Shown one piece after another: positions 8,543 through 16,257 of a stretch of DNA of 64,000 nucleotides (positions within the stretch are counted from its first letter, which is position 1; every line of letters begins with the position of its first letter). The notes beneath the pieces were generated by a model. The model was given only the letters and a program-made list of their open reading frames with translations, was not told the DNA's origin and made no database searches. Source of the stretch: Modestobacter sp. VKM Ac-2985 (lineage in GTDB: Bacteria; Actinomycetota; Actinomycetes; Mycobacteriales; Geodermatophilaceae); the NCBI RefSeq assembly GCF_026967925.1, contig NZ_JAPVBI010000003.1, positions 189,070 through 253,069 of the forward strand, written 5' to 3'. Both the position numbers and the translations under genes were made by a program.

Positions 8543-8920
8543 ATGACCATGACCTCAGGCGTGGAGCGCAGCGGATGGGCGGAACTGACCAACCGGCTCA
8601 GCGCGGACCACGCGGGCCACGCGGGCCACGACGTGACCATCGAGGTGGTGGATGCCGAGGGCGGGGACAACCCGGTGGTGGTCCACCTGCCCTTCCACGG
8701 CATCACCTACGACCACCAGGACGACGTGCTGGTCATCTCGGTCGGGGGGCGACCGCCGCACCACCCGGTGGTGCTGCGTCACCTCGTCCACTCCCCGCAG
8801 GAGGTCCTCTTCGACCTCATCCCCCGGGGTGCTGCGCTGAAGATCACCGATGCGGCCGGGGCGACGACGCTGGTGAGCCTGCTGCGCAGCCCGGAGGGCC
8901 AGGGCGGTCGAGGCAGCTGA
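8543..8920 (+). CDS. DUF5335 family protein
   Basis: A soluble protein of 125 residues whose ATG is preceded by GGAGGAAGG. The body resembles DUF5335: an N-terminal W-A-E-L helix, VVHLPFHGITYDHQDDVLVI and a C-terminal beta-rich part ending ITDAAGATTLVSLLRSPEG. Function is unknown. A small in-frame duplication (HAGHAGH) occurs near residue 25. It follows the DUF1876 gene by 48 bp in the same direction, an arrangement I would expect for a stress-responsive pair. Confidence 0.75.
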   Translation: MTMTSGVERSGWAELTNRLSADHAGHAGHDVTIEVVDAEGGDNPVVVHLPFHGITYDHQDDVLVISVGGRPPHHPVVLRHLVHSPQEVLFDLIPRGAALKITDAAGATTLVSLLRSPEGQGGRGS

Positions 8921-8988
8921 CCCCCGTGGTGCTGGGGCCGGACGGGCGCGACAGGACCACCCGGCCGTCGGCTCACCCGTCGACCGGC

Positions 8989-9918
8989 CTACCGGCCCGC
9001 GAGGTCGAGGAGGTCGTCGAGGACCCGGTCCATCTGCACGACCAGGGAGAGGACCCGGTCCATCTGCACGACCAGGGACACGTGACCTTCGCCCTCCAGC
9101 AGGTGAGCACGGGCCCCGGCCACGTGCTCGGCCAGCCAGACGGCGTGCGCGAAGGGCACCATGCGGTCCTCCGTGCCCTGCCAGACGGACACCGGCACGG
9201 TGATCCGGCCGAGGTCGAAGCCCCACGGCCGGCTGTGGGTGAGGTCGTCGTCGCGCCAGCCGACGATGCCCTGGAGCCCGGCGCGCCGCGCCGAGGCGGC
9301 GAGGTACTCGGCGAGCTCTCCGGTCAGCGCCGCCTTGTCCACCTCCGGCAGCAGGTCGCCGAGGCCCAGGACGATCAGGTCGGCGGTCACCGAGAACACC
9401 GGTGTGCCGTGCTCCTCCAGGAAGGCCGTGAGGGCCGCACTGCCCTGACGGACGGCGGTGTACTCGGCGACGTTCTCCGGGGCCATCCCCGCGAGCAGGT
9501 CGAGCCCCGCGGCGTCCGGAGGTGCGATGCCCACCCCGCAGGTCGCCGCGCGACACCGGTCGGGGAGCACCGCTGCGCACGCCAGTGCCCGCGGTCCCCC
9601 GCCGGACCAGCCCAGCGTGATGAACGCGTCGTAGCCGAAGTGGTCCAGGACCGCCGCCGTGTCCAGGGCGTCGTCGGCGACGGTCGCGGTGGTCCCCGCG
9701 TCGCCCCGAGGTGTCGAGCGTCCGTAGCCCGGACGGGAACAGGCGATGGTCCGGAGACCGCGTGCGGCTGCCGGCCGCTCCAGGATCCCGTACGGGACGG
9801 CCGCCTGCGGCGTCCCGTGGTGGAACACCAGGGGGAACCCGTCGTCCGGCCCGGCGGTCAGGACCTCGAGCACCCGGCCGTCGGCCGTGGCCACCTGGTG
9901 GTTCTCGGAGCTGCTCAT
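8989..9918 (-). CDS. Alpha/beta-hydrolase fold protein with internal duplication
   Basis: A 309-residue alpha/beta hydrolase. The oxyanion region FHHGTPQA, the nucleophile elbow GWSGGG (Ser nucleophile) and the late GEGHVSL (catalytic His) are in the expected order, with an acidic candidate in WQGTEDRMVPF. The ATG overlaps the TGA of the upstream P-type ATPase gene by one base (TGATG), so translation is probably coupled. A perfect 30-bp tandem duplication repeats ten residues (SLVVQMDRVL) directly after the catalytic His, which should perturb the final helix. Substrate unknown. Confidence 0.85.
   Translation of the reverse strand: MSSSENHQVATADGRVLEVLTAGPDDGFPLVFHHGTPQAAVPYGILERPAAARGLRTIACSRPGYGRSTPRGDAGTTATVADDALDTAAVLDHFGYDAFITLGWSGGGPRALACAAVLPDRCRAATCGVGIAPPDAAGLDLLAGMAPENVAEYTAVRQGSAALTAFLEEHGTPVFSVTADLIVLGLGDLLPEVDKAALTGELAEYLAASARRAGLQGIVGWRDDDLTHSRPWGFDLGRITVPVSVWQGTEDRMVPFAHAVWLAEHVAGARAHLLEGEGHVSLVVQMDRVLSLVVQMDRVLDDLLDLAGR
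9019..9078. repeat. Perfect 30-bp tandem duplication inside hydrolase gene
   Basis: Bases 9019-9048 and 9049-9078 are identical. In the hydrolase frame they encode the same ten residues twice. The absence of any difference between copies suggests a recent slippage or duplication event, or an assembly artefact. Confidence 0.9.
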
Positions 9919-12410
9919 CAGTGCGGTCCTCTCTCGGATGCGGTGTCGCGAGGTGCGGGTCCGGACCGCCAGGTCACGGTGGACGCGGGCAGGAGGCGGT
10001 GGACGACCTCGACCAGCAGCGCACCACTCGCCCCGATCCCCACGCCGACGCCCACCGACGGCACCGTCACCTCCAGCAGGACGATCGACTGCGCGATCAC
10101 CGGGACGGCGATGCACAGGAACGCGAGGCCGGTCATCGTGAGGAGCAGGCCGGCCTTCACGGTGGTGAGTGGGCGCGCCAGGATGCCCAGCGTCCACAGC
10201 GCCATCAGCAGGACCACGATCGTCGCCGTCGTCCGTGCGGCGGCCGTGTCGGCGTCAGGCTGCAGCCAGCGGGTGACCGCGTGGCCCGCGTAGGCAGCAC
10301 ACCCGATGAGGGCACCGGTGGGCAGGGAGAAGGTCAGCACCCGGCGAAGGAACCCGGGCAGGTAGCGCCGCCGGTTCGGGGCCAGCGCCAGGAAGAAGCC
10401 GGGTACCCCGATGGTGAGGGTCGAGATCAGGGTCAGCTGGATCGGGGCGAGCGGGTAGGCGCCCAGGGTCACGACGGTGATCAGCGCCAGCACCAGCGAG
10501 TACACGTTCTTGACCAGGAACAGGTTCGCGGCCCGCTCGATGTTGGCGATCACCCGCCGCCCCTCGGCCACCGCCTCCGGCAGGTGCGCGAACCGGCCGT
10601 CCAGGAGCACCAACTGCGCCACGGCCCGGGTGGCCGGCGATCCGTTGCCCATCGCCACGCCGATGTCGGCGTCCTTGAGGGCCAGCGCGTCATTGACGCC
10701 GTCCCCGGTCATCGCGACGACGTGCCCGCGCCGCTGCAGAGCCGCCACCATCGCCCGCTTCTGGTGCGGGGTCACCCGGCCGAAGACGCTGCAGTCCTCC
10801 ACCACCTGGGCCAGCGCGTCGGCGTCCTCGGGGAGGGTGCGGGCGTCAACGGCATCGGTCGCGCCGGTCACACCGGGGACACCGACCGCGGCCGCCACGG
10901 CCCCCACGGTCCGTGGGTTGTCCCCGGAGATGACCTTGAGCGCCACGCCCTGGTCGGTGAAGTACCTGAGGACCTTGGCGGCGTCCTCCCGCAGGTGCTC
11001 GGCCAGCACCACCAGCGCAACCGGCACCAGGTCCGCCGGCAGCCGGACGTCATCGGCTGCTCCCGTCCAGGGCGCGGTCGACCGGGCGAGCAGCAGCACC
11101 CGGCGCCCCAGGGCCGCCAGGTCGTCGGCCCGGGTCCTCGCCACTGACTGGGCGACCGAGGCCGGGCTGGGCAGCACCATCTCCGGCGCCCCCAGCGCCC
11201 ATGTCACCGCGTCCTCGGTTCGCACGGCGGACCACTTCCGCGCCGAGGAGAACGGCACGACGTCCAGCGGTCCGGGCCCCGACGACGGAAAGGCGGCCGC
11301 GAGTGCAGCGGCAGTCGCGTTGGCCGGGTCCGCGGCGGCCAGCATCGCCACCGCCGCGGGTGCCGCATAGGCAGCCGGGGTCAGCAGGACCAGCTCATCG
11401 AAACGCACGTCACCGTGGGTGAGCGTGCCAGTCTTGTCCAGGCAGACGACGTCCACGCGGGCCAGCCCCTCGACGGCGGGCAGCTCCTGCACCAGGGTCG
11501 AGCGGCGGGCCAGGGACACGGTGGCGACCATGAAGGCCAGCGTGGTGAGCAGCACCAGGCCCTCGGGGATCATCCCGACCAGCGCGGCGACCGTGCCGGT
11601 GACGGCGTCCTGCCAGCTCTCGTTGTCCGGCGTGCGGAACTGACTCCATAGCACGGCCGGCCCGATCACGAGCAGCATGAGCGAGATCCAGCGAAGCAGC
11701 CGGTTGGTCGCGGCGATGAGCTCCGAGTGCGTGGTGGTGAAGCGGCGCGCCTCGGTCGCGAGCCGAGCGGCGTAGGAGTCGTCCCCCACCGCTGTGGTCT
11801 GCACGAGTCCGCGTCCGGCGACGACGATCGACCCGGACAACACCGGGTCACCGCTCCCCTTGACCACCGGCTCGGACTCTCCGGTGAGCAGCGACTCGTC
11901 GACGGTCAGCCCCGTGCAGTCGCGCACGACGCCGTCGGCCGGCACCTGGTCACCGGCGACCAGGCAGAGCAGGTCGTCGAGCACCACCTCGGCCACCGCG
12001 AGATCGCGCTCGGTGGACTCGCGCACCACCCGCGCCCGCGGGGCGTTGAGCACGGCCAGCCGGTCCAGCGTCCGCTTCGCCCGCAACTCCTGGACGATGC
12101 CGATCGCCGAGTTGGCGATCACGACCCCGCCGAACAGCGCGTTCTGCCAGCGCCCGGTCAGGGCGACGAGAACGAACAACGCGACGAGCAGACCGTTGAA
12201 GAACGTGAACACGTTCGCCCGGACGATCTCGCCGATCGTGCGGCTCGTCCGCACGGTCGTGGCGTTCGTCTGCCCGGCCGCCACCCGGGCTGCGACGTCG
12301 TCGGCGCACAGGCCGGTCCGTGGCGTCCGCGGTCGTCCGGCCGGGTCGTCCGGCCCGCTGCGCTCCGAGGTGGCGACCGCACCCCCGCTCGTCGACCGCA
12401 CCACCTTCAC
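9918..12410 (-). CDS. P-type ATPase, CtpE-like
   Basis: An ATP-driven cation pump of the inner membrane, about 830 residues. It has the actuator motif LTGESEPV, the phosphorylation motif DKTGTLT (Asp325 with this start), MTGDGVNDALALKDADIGVA and about ten hydrophobic segments. Overall layout resembles mycobacterial CtpE: NVFTFFNGLLVALFVLVAL near the N-terminus and no N-terminal metal-binding domain. CtpE has been linked to Ca2+ uptake; ion specificity here is inference. The start is uncertain. The GTG at 12410 has GAGG nearby, whereas the ATG at 12470 would leave almost no leader between it and the operator at 12476-12495. It is divergent from the CstR-like gene and coupled to the downstream hydrolase. 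Confidence 0.85.
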   Translation of the reverse strand: MKVVRSTSGGAVATSERSGPDDPAGRPRTPRTGLCADDVAARVAAGQTNATTVRTSRTIGEIVRANVFTFFNGLLVALFVLVALTGRWQNALFGGVVIANSAIGIVQELRAKRTLDRLAVLNAPRARVVRESTERDLAVAEVVLDDLLCLVAGDQVPADGVVRDCTGLTVDESLLTGESEPVVKGSGDPVLSGSIVVAGRGLVQTTAVGDDSYAARLATEARRFTTTHSELIAATNRLLRWISLMLLVIGPAVLWSQFRTPDNESWQDAVTGTVAALVGMIPEGLVLLTTLAFMVATVSLARRSTLVQELPAVEGLARVDVVCLDKTGTLTHGDVRFDELVLLTPAAYAAPAAVAMLAAADPANATAAALAAAFPSSGPGPLDVVPFSSARKWSAVRTEDAVTWALGAPEMVLPSPASVAQSVARTRADDLAALGRRVLLLARSTAPWTGAADDVRLPADLVPVALVVLAEHLREDAAKVLRYFTDQGVALKVISGDNPRTVGAVAAAVGVPGVTGATDAVDARTLPEDADALAQVVEDCSVFGRVTPHQKRAMVAALQRRGHVVAMTGDGVNDALALKDADIGVAMGNGSPATRAVAQLVLLDGRFAHLPEAVAEGRRVIANIERAANLFLVKNVYSLVLALITVVTLGAYPLAPIQLTLISTLTIGVPGFFLALAPNRRRYLPGFLRRVLTFSLPTGALIGCAAYAGHAVTRWLQPDADTAAARTTATIVVLLMALWTLGILARPLTTVKAGLLLTMTGLAFLCIAVPVIAQSIVLLEVTVPSVGVGVGIGASGALLVEVVHRLLPASTVTWRSGPAPRDTASERGPH

Positions 12411-12475
12411 GTGCCTCAAGCTCCCAGCGGCCTGCCGCCCCAACCAGGGTCGGACGTCCCACGGAATCATGTTGC

Positions 12476-12495
12476 AGATACCCCCCGGGGTATCT
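12476..12495. promoter_or_regulatory. CsoR/CstR-type operator palindrome
   Basis: Nine-base arms agatacccc and ggggtatct flank a central cc. The GC-rich core with flanking ATA/TAT is typical of operators bound by the CsoR/CstR family. It lies 12 bp upstream of the CstR-like gene and directly upstream of the P-type ATPase gene, so it could control both directions. Confidence 0.75.
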
Positions 12496-12506
12496 ACCAT
12501 CGACTC

Positions 12507-12773
12507 GTGGACATCCCCCAGGGCGAGCTCGCGGACGTGGTCAAGCGCTTGCGGCGCATCGAGGGGCAGATCGGCGGCATCGTCCGGATGATCGAGGACG
12601 GGCGGGACTGCTCGGCCGTCGTGACCCAGCTGGCCGCGGCGTCGAAGGCCCTGAACAAAGCCGGCTTCGCCGTCGTCTCGACCGGGATGCGGCACTGCTC
12701 CACCACCGAGGACGGAGAGAAGCGCGAGCTCGACCTGCGCGAGCTCGAGCGCCTCTTCCTGTCACTGGCCTGA
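12507..12773 (+). CDS. cstR: CsoR/CstR-family thiol sensor repressor
   Basis: An all-helical dimer/tetramer-forming repressor of 88 residues. The family signature VVKRLRRIEGQIGGIVRMIE is present. The two conserved cysteines are Cys35 (GRDCSAV) and Cys64 (MRHCSTT). Copper-sensing CsoR has a ligand His four residues before the second Cys; here that position is Gly60, so the protein fits the persulfide-sensing CstR group better. The neighbouring persulfide dioxygenase-rhodanese fusion and TauE-type permease match the sulfide-response operon known in Staphylococcus. The GTG start at 12507 directly follows the palindromic operator, indicating autorepression. Confidence 0.75.
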   Translation: MDIPQGELADVVKRLRRIEGQIGGIVRMIEDGRDCSAVVTQLAAASKALNKAGFAVVSTGMRHCSTTEDGEKRELDLRELERLFLSLA

Positions 12774-12810
12774 CGTCGGCCAACCCCAGAGCCACCGTCG
12801 CCGACCCATC

Positions 12811-12833
12811 GATACCCCTACCCCGTACCGTAG
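12811..12833 (+). promoter_or_regulatory. Possible second CstR site before dioxygenase gene
   Basis: The stretch begins gataccccta and continues ccccgtaccg. It repeats the left half of the palindrome found upstream of the repressor gene, with a degenerate right half (gtaccgtagg). It overlaps the ribosome-binding region of the dioxygenase gene, so repressor binding there could add local control. Evidence is sequence resemblance only. Confidence 0.35.
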
Positions 12834-12843
12834 GAGGACCACA

Positions 12844-14217
12844 GTGCAGATCGACGTGATCGAGACCTCGAGCCTCGGTGACCGCAGCTACCTGGTCACC
12901 GCGCAGGGAACCGCGGTGGTCATCGACCCACAGCGCGACATCGACCGGGTCGAAAGACTCGCCGCCGACCGGGGTGCACAGATCGCCCTGGTGCTGGAGA
13001 CCCACCTGCACAACGACTACGTCACCGGGGGCCTGGAGCTGGCCCGCACCACGGGCGCTGAGTACGTGGTCCCGGCCGGGGACACCGTCTCCTACGAGCG
13101 GGTCCCGGCTGCCGACGGCGACGTGCTGACCGCCGGGCCCCTCCGCCTGCGGGTGCTGCACACCCCTGGCCACACCCACCACCACGTGAGCTACGTGCTG
13201 GCCGATTCCGGAGGGGCCGTCCAGGCGGTGTTCACCGGCGGCTCGCTGCTCTACGGTGCGACCGGCCGGACCGACCTGCTCGGGGACGCACACACCAGTG
13301 CGCTCACCCACGCCCAGTACCACTCGGTCCGCCGGCTGGCCGCCGAGCTGCCGGCCGGCACCCCGGTGTTCCCGACCCATGGCTTCGGCAGCTTCTGCTC
13401 CGCCACCCCGACCAGCGGGACCAGCTCCACCATCGGCGAGCAGGCCCGGGTGAACCCTGCGCTGACCCAGGACGAGCAGACCTTCGTCGACGAGCTCATC
13501 GCCGGCCTCGGCGCGTACCCGGCCTACTACGCACACATGGGACCGACGAACGCCGCGGGCCCCGCGCCGGTGGACCTCTCCGTACCCCGCACCATCGAGC
13601 CGGCCGAGCTGGCCCGGCGGCTCGCCGCCGGGGAATGGGTGGTCGACCTGCGGAACCGCACGGCGTTCGCGGCCGGCCACCTGCCCGGTGCGTTGTCCTT
13701 CGAGCTGTCCACGAACTTCCTCACGTACCTCGGCTGGCTCTACGACTGGGGGGCGCCGCTGACCCTGCTCGGCGAGTCCGTCGAGCAGATCACCGAAGCC
13801 CGCCGGGAACTGGTGCGGATCGGCATCGACCGCCTCGCCGGCGCCGCCACCGGCACCCCGGCGGAGCTGTCCGCAGGCGGCGCGCTCGAGTCCTACCCGG
13901 TCAGTGACTTCCCGGGACTGGCCGCAGCCCTGGCCGCCGGACCGGTGACCGTGCTGGACGCACGCCGAGACGACGAGCGGGCGAGCGGCGGGGTGCGCGG
14001 CTCGCTGCACGTGCCGGTCCACGAGCTGCTGAGCCGACTCGCCGAGGTGCCGGACGGCGAGGTGTGGGTCTACTGCGGGTCCGGCTACCGGGCGTCCATC
14101 GCCGCCTCCCTGCTGGCTCGCGCGGGTCGCCGGCCAGTGCTGGTCGACGGCGGCTACGCCGACCCCGAGACCGGTGCGGCCGCCGTCGGCCTGCACGCCG
14201 AGCCGGTCTCGACCTGA
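12844..14217 (+). CDS. Persulfide dioxygenase-rhodanese fusion (CstB-like)
   Basis: A 457-residue cytoplasmic enzyme with an N-terminal metallo-beta-lactamase domain (about 1-240) followed by two rhodanese domains. Iron-binding residues are visible in THLHNDYVTGG (His54, His56, Asp58), TPGHTHHH (His110) and FTGGSLLYGATGRTDL (Asp144). The first rhodanese domain (WVVDLRNRTAFAAGHLPGAL) lacks a catalytic Cys; the second has it in VYCGSGYRA (Cys411). The same order is seen in CstB-type enzymes, which oxidise persulfides such as glutathione or CoA persulfide to thiosulfate. It lies 70 bp downstream of the CstR-like gene, starts with ATG after AGGAGG, and is followed by a TauE-type permease. Confidence 0.85.
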   Translation: MQIDVIETSSLGDRSYLVTAQGTAVVIDPQRDIDRVERLAADRGAQIALVLETHLHNDYVTGGLELARTTGAEYVVPAGDTVSYERVPAADGDVLTAGPLRLRVLHTPGHTHHHVSYVLADSGGAVQAVFTGGSLLYGATGRTDLLGDAHTSALTHAQYHSVRRLAAELPAGTPVFPTHGFGSFCSATPTSGTSSTIGEQARVNPALTQDEQTFVDELIAGLGAYPAYYAHMGPTNAAGPAPVDLSVPRTIEPAELARRLAAGEWVVDLRNRTAFAAGHLPGALSFELSTNFLTYLGWLYDWGAPLTLLGESVEQITEARRELVRIGIDRLAGAATGTPAELSAGGALESYPVSDFPGLAAALAAGPVTVLDARRDDERASGGVRGSLHVPVHELLSRLAEVPDGEVWVYCGSGYRASIAASLLARAGRRPVLVDGGYADPETGAAAVGLHAEPVST

Positions 14218-14298
14218 GCCCGGCTGCCGCCGGTGAGGACCCCCTGCCTCCCGGTGGCAGCCGGCCCGATCACCCACACCCCGACGAAGGAGAACTCC

Positions 14299-14466
14299 AT
14301 GTGTCGAGCGACCACGTGCAGCACCTGTGGCAAGACCACCTGGGCCGGTTGCGGCCAGCACGTCGACCAGGTCATGGCCGGCGTGCCATCGGTCCAGCGG
14401 TGCCCGGGGCACCCACGGCCCGAACGGTCCGCCGGACGGCTCAGCCGGATCTTCGGCCGCCGGTGA
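14299..14466 (+). CDS. Small Cys-rich zinc-finger-like protein
   Basis: A 55-residue protein starting with ATG after a strong AAGGAG. It has cysteines at residues 2, 7, 10 and 18 (MCRATTCSTCGKTTWAGCGQ), then HVDQVMAGVP and a single late Cys in QRCPGHPRP. The CxxC and Cys/His spacing suggests zinc or thiol chemistry. Similar small proteins, as I recall them, are common in actinobacteria and often sit near rhodaneses. Here it is between the persulfide dioxygenase and the sulfur-compound permease, so a sulfur-carrier or redox role is conceivable but unproven. Confidence 0.7.
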   Translation: MCRATTCSTCGKTTWAGCGQHVDQVMAGVPSVQRCPGHPRPERSAGRLSRIFGRR

Positions 14467-14485
14467 CCTGCCGCCCGGCGGACCG

Positions 14486-15262
14486 ATGATCGCGGCCATC
14501 GGCCTGGGTCTGGTCATCGGGGCCCTCATCGGTCTGCTCGGCGGTGGCGGCTCGGTGCTGGCCGTCCCCGGCCTCGTCTACGCCGTCGGGCAACCGCTGC
14601 AGCAGGCGGTGGCCACCTCTCTGCTGGTCGTGGGCGTGACCGCGCTGGTGGCCCTGGCACCCCGGCTGCGGGCCGGGCAGATTGCCTGGCGGATCGGGGC
14701 GCTGTTCGGTGCGGCGGGCGCGGCGACCGCCTTCGCCGGTGCGGCGGTGAACCGGCTGCTGCCCGACGACGTCGTCCTGGCCCTGTTCGCGGCACTGATG
14801 GCGGCCGCCGGCGTACGCATGCTGCAGAACCGGCCGGACACCGGGTCGGCCTGCTCCACCGTCGGCGGCACGGTGAACTGGCGGCGGTGCCTGCCCCGGA
14901 CGCTGGCCGGGGGCCTGGCCGTCGGCTTCCTCACCGGCCTGCTCGGGGTGGGCGGCGGCTTCCTGGTCATCCCGGTGCTCGTGATCGCCCTGGGGCTCCC
15001 GATGACCACGGCCATCGGTACGTCGCTGCTGATCGTGGCGGTCAACTCCGCCGCGGGTTTCGCCGCCCACGCCGGCGAGGTCGACCTCGACCTGCCGGTC
15101 ACCCTCACCTTCACCGCGGTGGCCGTCGCCGCCACACTGCTGACGGCCCGGCTCGGCAGCCGGCTCGACACCGCGCGGCTCCGCCGCTGGTTCGCCGGGC
15201 TGGTCCTCCTGTTCGCCGGCGGGATCACCGTCCAGCTGGCCGCCGGGCTGATGGCCGGCTGA
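14486..15262 (+). CDS. TauE/SafE-family membrane permease
   Basis: An integral membrane protein of 258 residues with about eight hydrophobic segments. The two TauE/SafE repeat motifs are seen: ALIGLLGGGGSVLAVPGLVY near the N-terminus and GLLGVGGGFLVIPVLVI in the second half. Family members move sulfur-containing anions such as sulfite, sulfoacetate or thiosulfate. Its place after the persulfide dioxygenase-rhodanese fusion fits export or uptake of the product. The ATG lies 20 bp after the small Cys-rich gene; no strong ribosome-binding site is seen, so it may depend on coupling. Confidence 0.8.
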   Translation: MIAAIGLGLVIGALIGLLGGGGSVLAVPGLVYAVGQPLQQAVATSLLVVGVTALVALAPRLRAGQIAWRIGALFGAAGAATAFAGAAVNRLLPDDVVLALFAALMAAAGVRMLQNRPDTGSACSTVGGTVNWRRCLPRTLAGGLAVGFLTGLLGVGGGFLVIPVLVIALGLPMTTAIGTSLLIVAVNSAAGFAAHAGEVDLDLPVTLTFTAVAVAATLLTARLGSRLDTARLRRWFAGLVLLFAGGITVQLAAGLMAG

Positions 15263-15271
15263 GCGGCCGGT

Positions 15272-15706
15272 TCAGCGTCCGGAGAGCTGGCGCATCCGCA
15301 GCAGGGAGACCAGCAGCGCGAGGACACCCAGACAGGCACCGATGATGCCGAGGACGAACACCACCCGCAGCACCGTCTCCCAGGTGTCGGATACGTCGAA
15401 CGGGAAGACCTGCCAGATCCGCACCATCGCCGCCAGGCTGACCAGGGTGGTGACCAGGGATCCCGCCGCGGTCGGCCATGCCGGGCTGCGGAGCAGCAGG
15501 ACGACGTTCACCACGATGCCCACGATGAGCGCGGCGTCCACGATGCCGAGCACCGACCGGGTGTCATCGGTGAGGAAGGTGAACTCCTGCCAGCCCGGCC
15601 AGAGGTGCAGCACCACCAGCCCCGCAGCGTTGACCAGCACGGCGACGAGGTAGCCGATCCGGTTCGTCCTCTCCTGCGCCAGCTGCGCCCGCCCTGCCTG
15701 TGTCAC
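15272..15706 (-). CDS. Four-helix integral membrane protein
   Basis: A 144-residue protein with four hydrophobic segments: IGYLVAVLVNAAGLVVLHLW, then VLGIVDAALIVGIVVNVVLL, TTLVSLAAMVRIWQVFPFDV and VLRVVFVLGIIGACLGVLAL. I do not recognise a named family. It stands alone, convergent to the TauE-type gene with a 9-bp gap. A weak DosR-like box lies about 92 bp upstream. Confidence 0.7.
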   Translation of the reverse strand: MTQAGRAQLAQERTNRIGYLVAVLVNAAGLVVLHLWPGWQEFTFLTDDTRSVLGIVDAALIVGIVVNVVLLLRSPAWPTAAGSLVTTLVSLAAMVRIWQVFPFDVSDTWETVLRVVFVLGIIGACLGVLALLVSLLRMRQLSGR

Positions 15707-15797
15707 GGTGCCCCCTCGATGCAGCTGTCCAGGTCCTCCGCTGCAGACGCTAGGTGCGGCGCGGCGTGCACGACCGGGCCGGAGGTCGTTCGGGGCA

Positions 15798-15811
15798 GGG
15801 CCGAAGGTGCC
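15798..15811. promoter_or_regulatory. Weak DosR-like box (gggccgaaggtgcc)
   Basis: Two mismatches from GGGAC-N4-GTCCC. It is 92 bp upstream of the four-helix membrane protein gene, the spacing seen for the better boxes in this window. Confidence 0.35.
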
Positions 15812-15838
15812 CGAGCTGCTGGTCCGGTCAGCCGTGTG

Positions 15839-15985
15839 TCAGGAGGCTGATCGTCGGTCCGCCCCGCCGAGAGCGGGCAGCTCGTGCACCGGCGCCGCCG
15901 GGACGACGGCGAGCACCGCGGGGGGCTCCAGCGCCTCCAGTGCCGCCTCCAGCTCCGACTCCGTCCAGGACAGGTGGTTGTCCAC
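15839..15985 (-). other. Possible 48-codon continuation ORF after amber codon
   Basis: In the same frame as the small ORF at 15998-16120, and starting 12 bases after its TAG, the sequence reads on with convincing protein character (VDNHLSWTESELEAALEALE, then PPAVLAVVPAAPVHELPAL) to a TGA at 15839. A GTG at 15985 could start it, but no good ribosome-binding site precedes it. Either it is the 3' part of a gene broken by an amber mutation, or a separate small gene. Confidence 0.35.
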
Positions 15986-15997
15986 TTGGAGGCGGTC

Positions 15998-16120
15998 CTA
16001 GCCGGTGAGCCGACGGCGGGAGCACGGCGTCGTGGAGAGGAGCTGGCCGAGGTCGCCGGCGAGATCGGGCCGACGCCGGCCGCGGTGCAGGACGACGGGC
16101 AGCTGCACGGACCTTGCCAT
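15998..16120 (-). CDS. Small 40-residue protein with strong ribosome-binding site
   Basis: The ORF starts with ATG at 16120 after AGGAGGAG, one of the best ribosome-binding sites in the window, and ends with TAG. The product is basic (MARSVQLPVVLHRGRRRPDL, ending PCSRRRLTG). A palindromic DosR-like box lies 95 bp upstream. The same frame continues after the TAG for 52 more codons that look coding, so the real product may once have been about 93 residues. I do not recognise the family. Confidence 0.45.
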   Translation of the reverse strand: MARSVQLPVVLHRGRRRPDLAGDLGQLLSTTPCSRRRLTG

Positions 16121-16214
16121 GGCTCCTCCTGCCTGGGAGCGGGCTCGCGTGCCGGCCCCTCGGTCACCGTGGTCAGGGAGGCACACCGTGCCGTACCCGG
16201 GGGCCACTCCACCG

Positions 16215-16228
16215 GGGTCGAAGGACCC
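16215..16228. promoter_or_regulatory. DosR-like box variant (gggtcgaaggaccc)
   Basis: A near-perfect palindrome with GGGTC/GACCC arms, two changes from GGGAC-N4-GTCCC. It is 95 bp upstream of the small ORF at 15998-16120. Confidence 0.4.
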
Positions 16229-16257
16229 CGTTCCGGAACAGCAGCGGCCGACGAGCG

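Noticed and set aside
15703..16212. Possible 169-residue minus-strand gene
   Set aside because: Composition is Ser/Arg/Pro-rich and unlike a protein; the better candidates in this stretch are the small ORFs in another frame.
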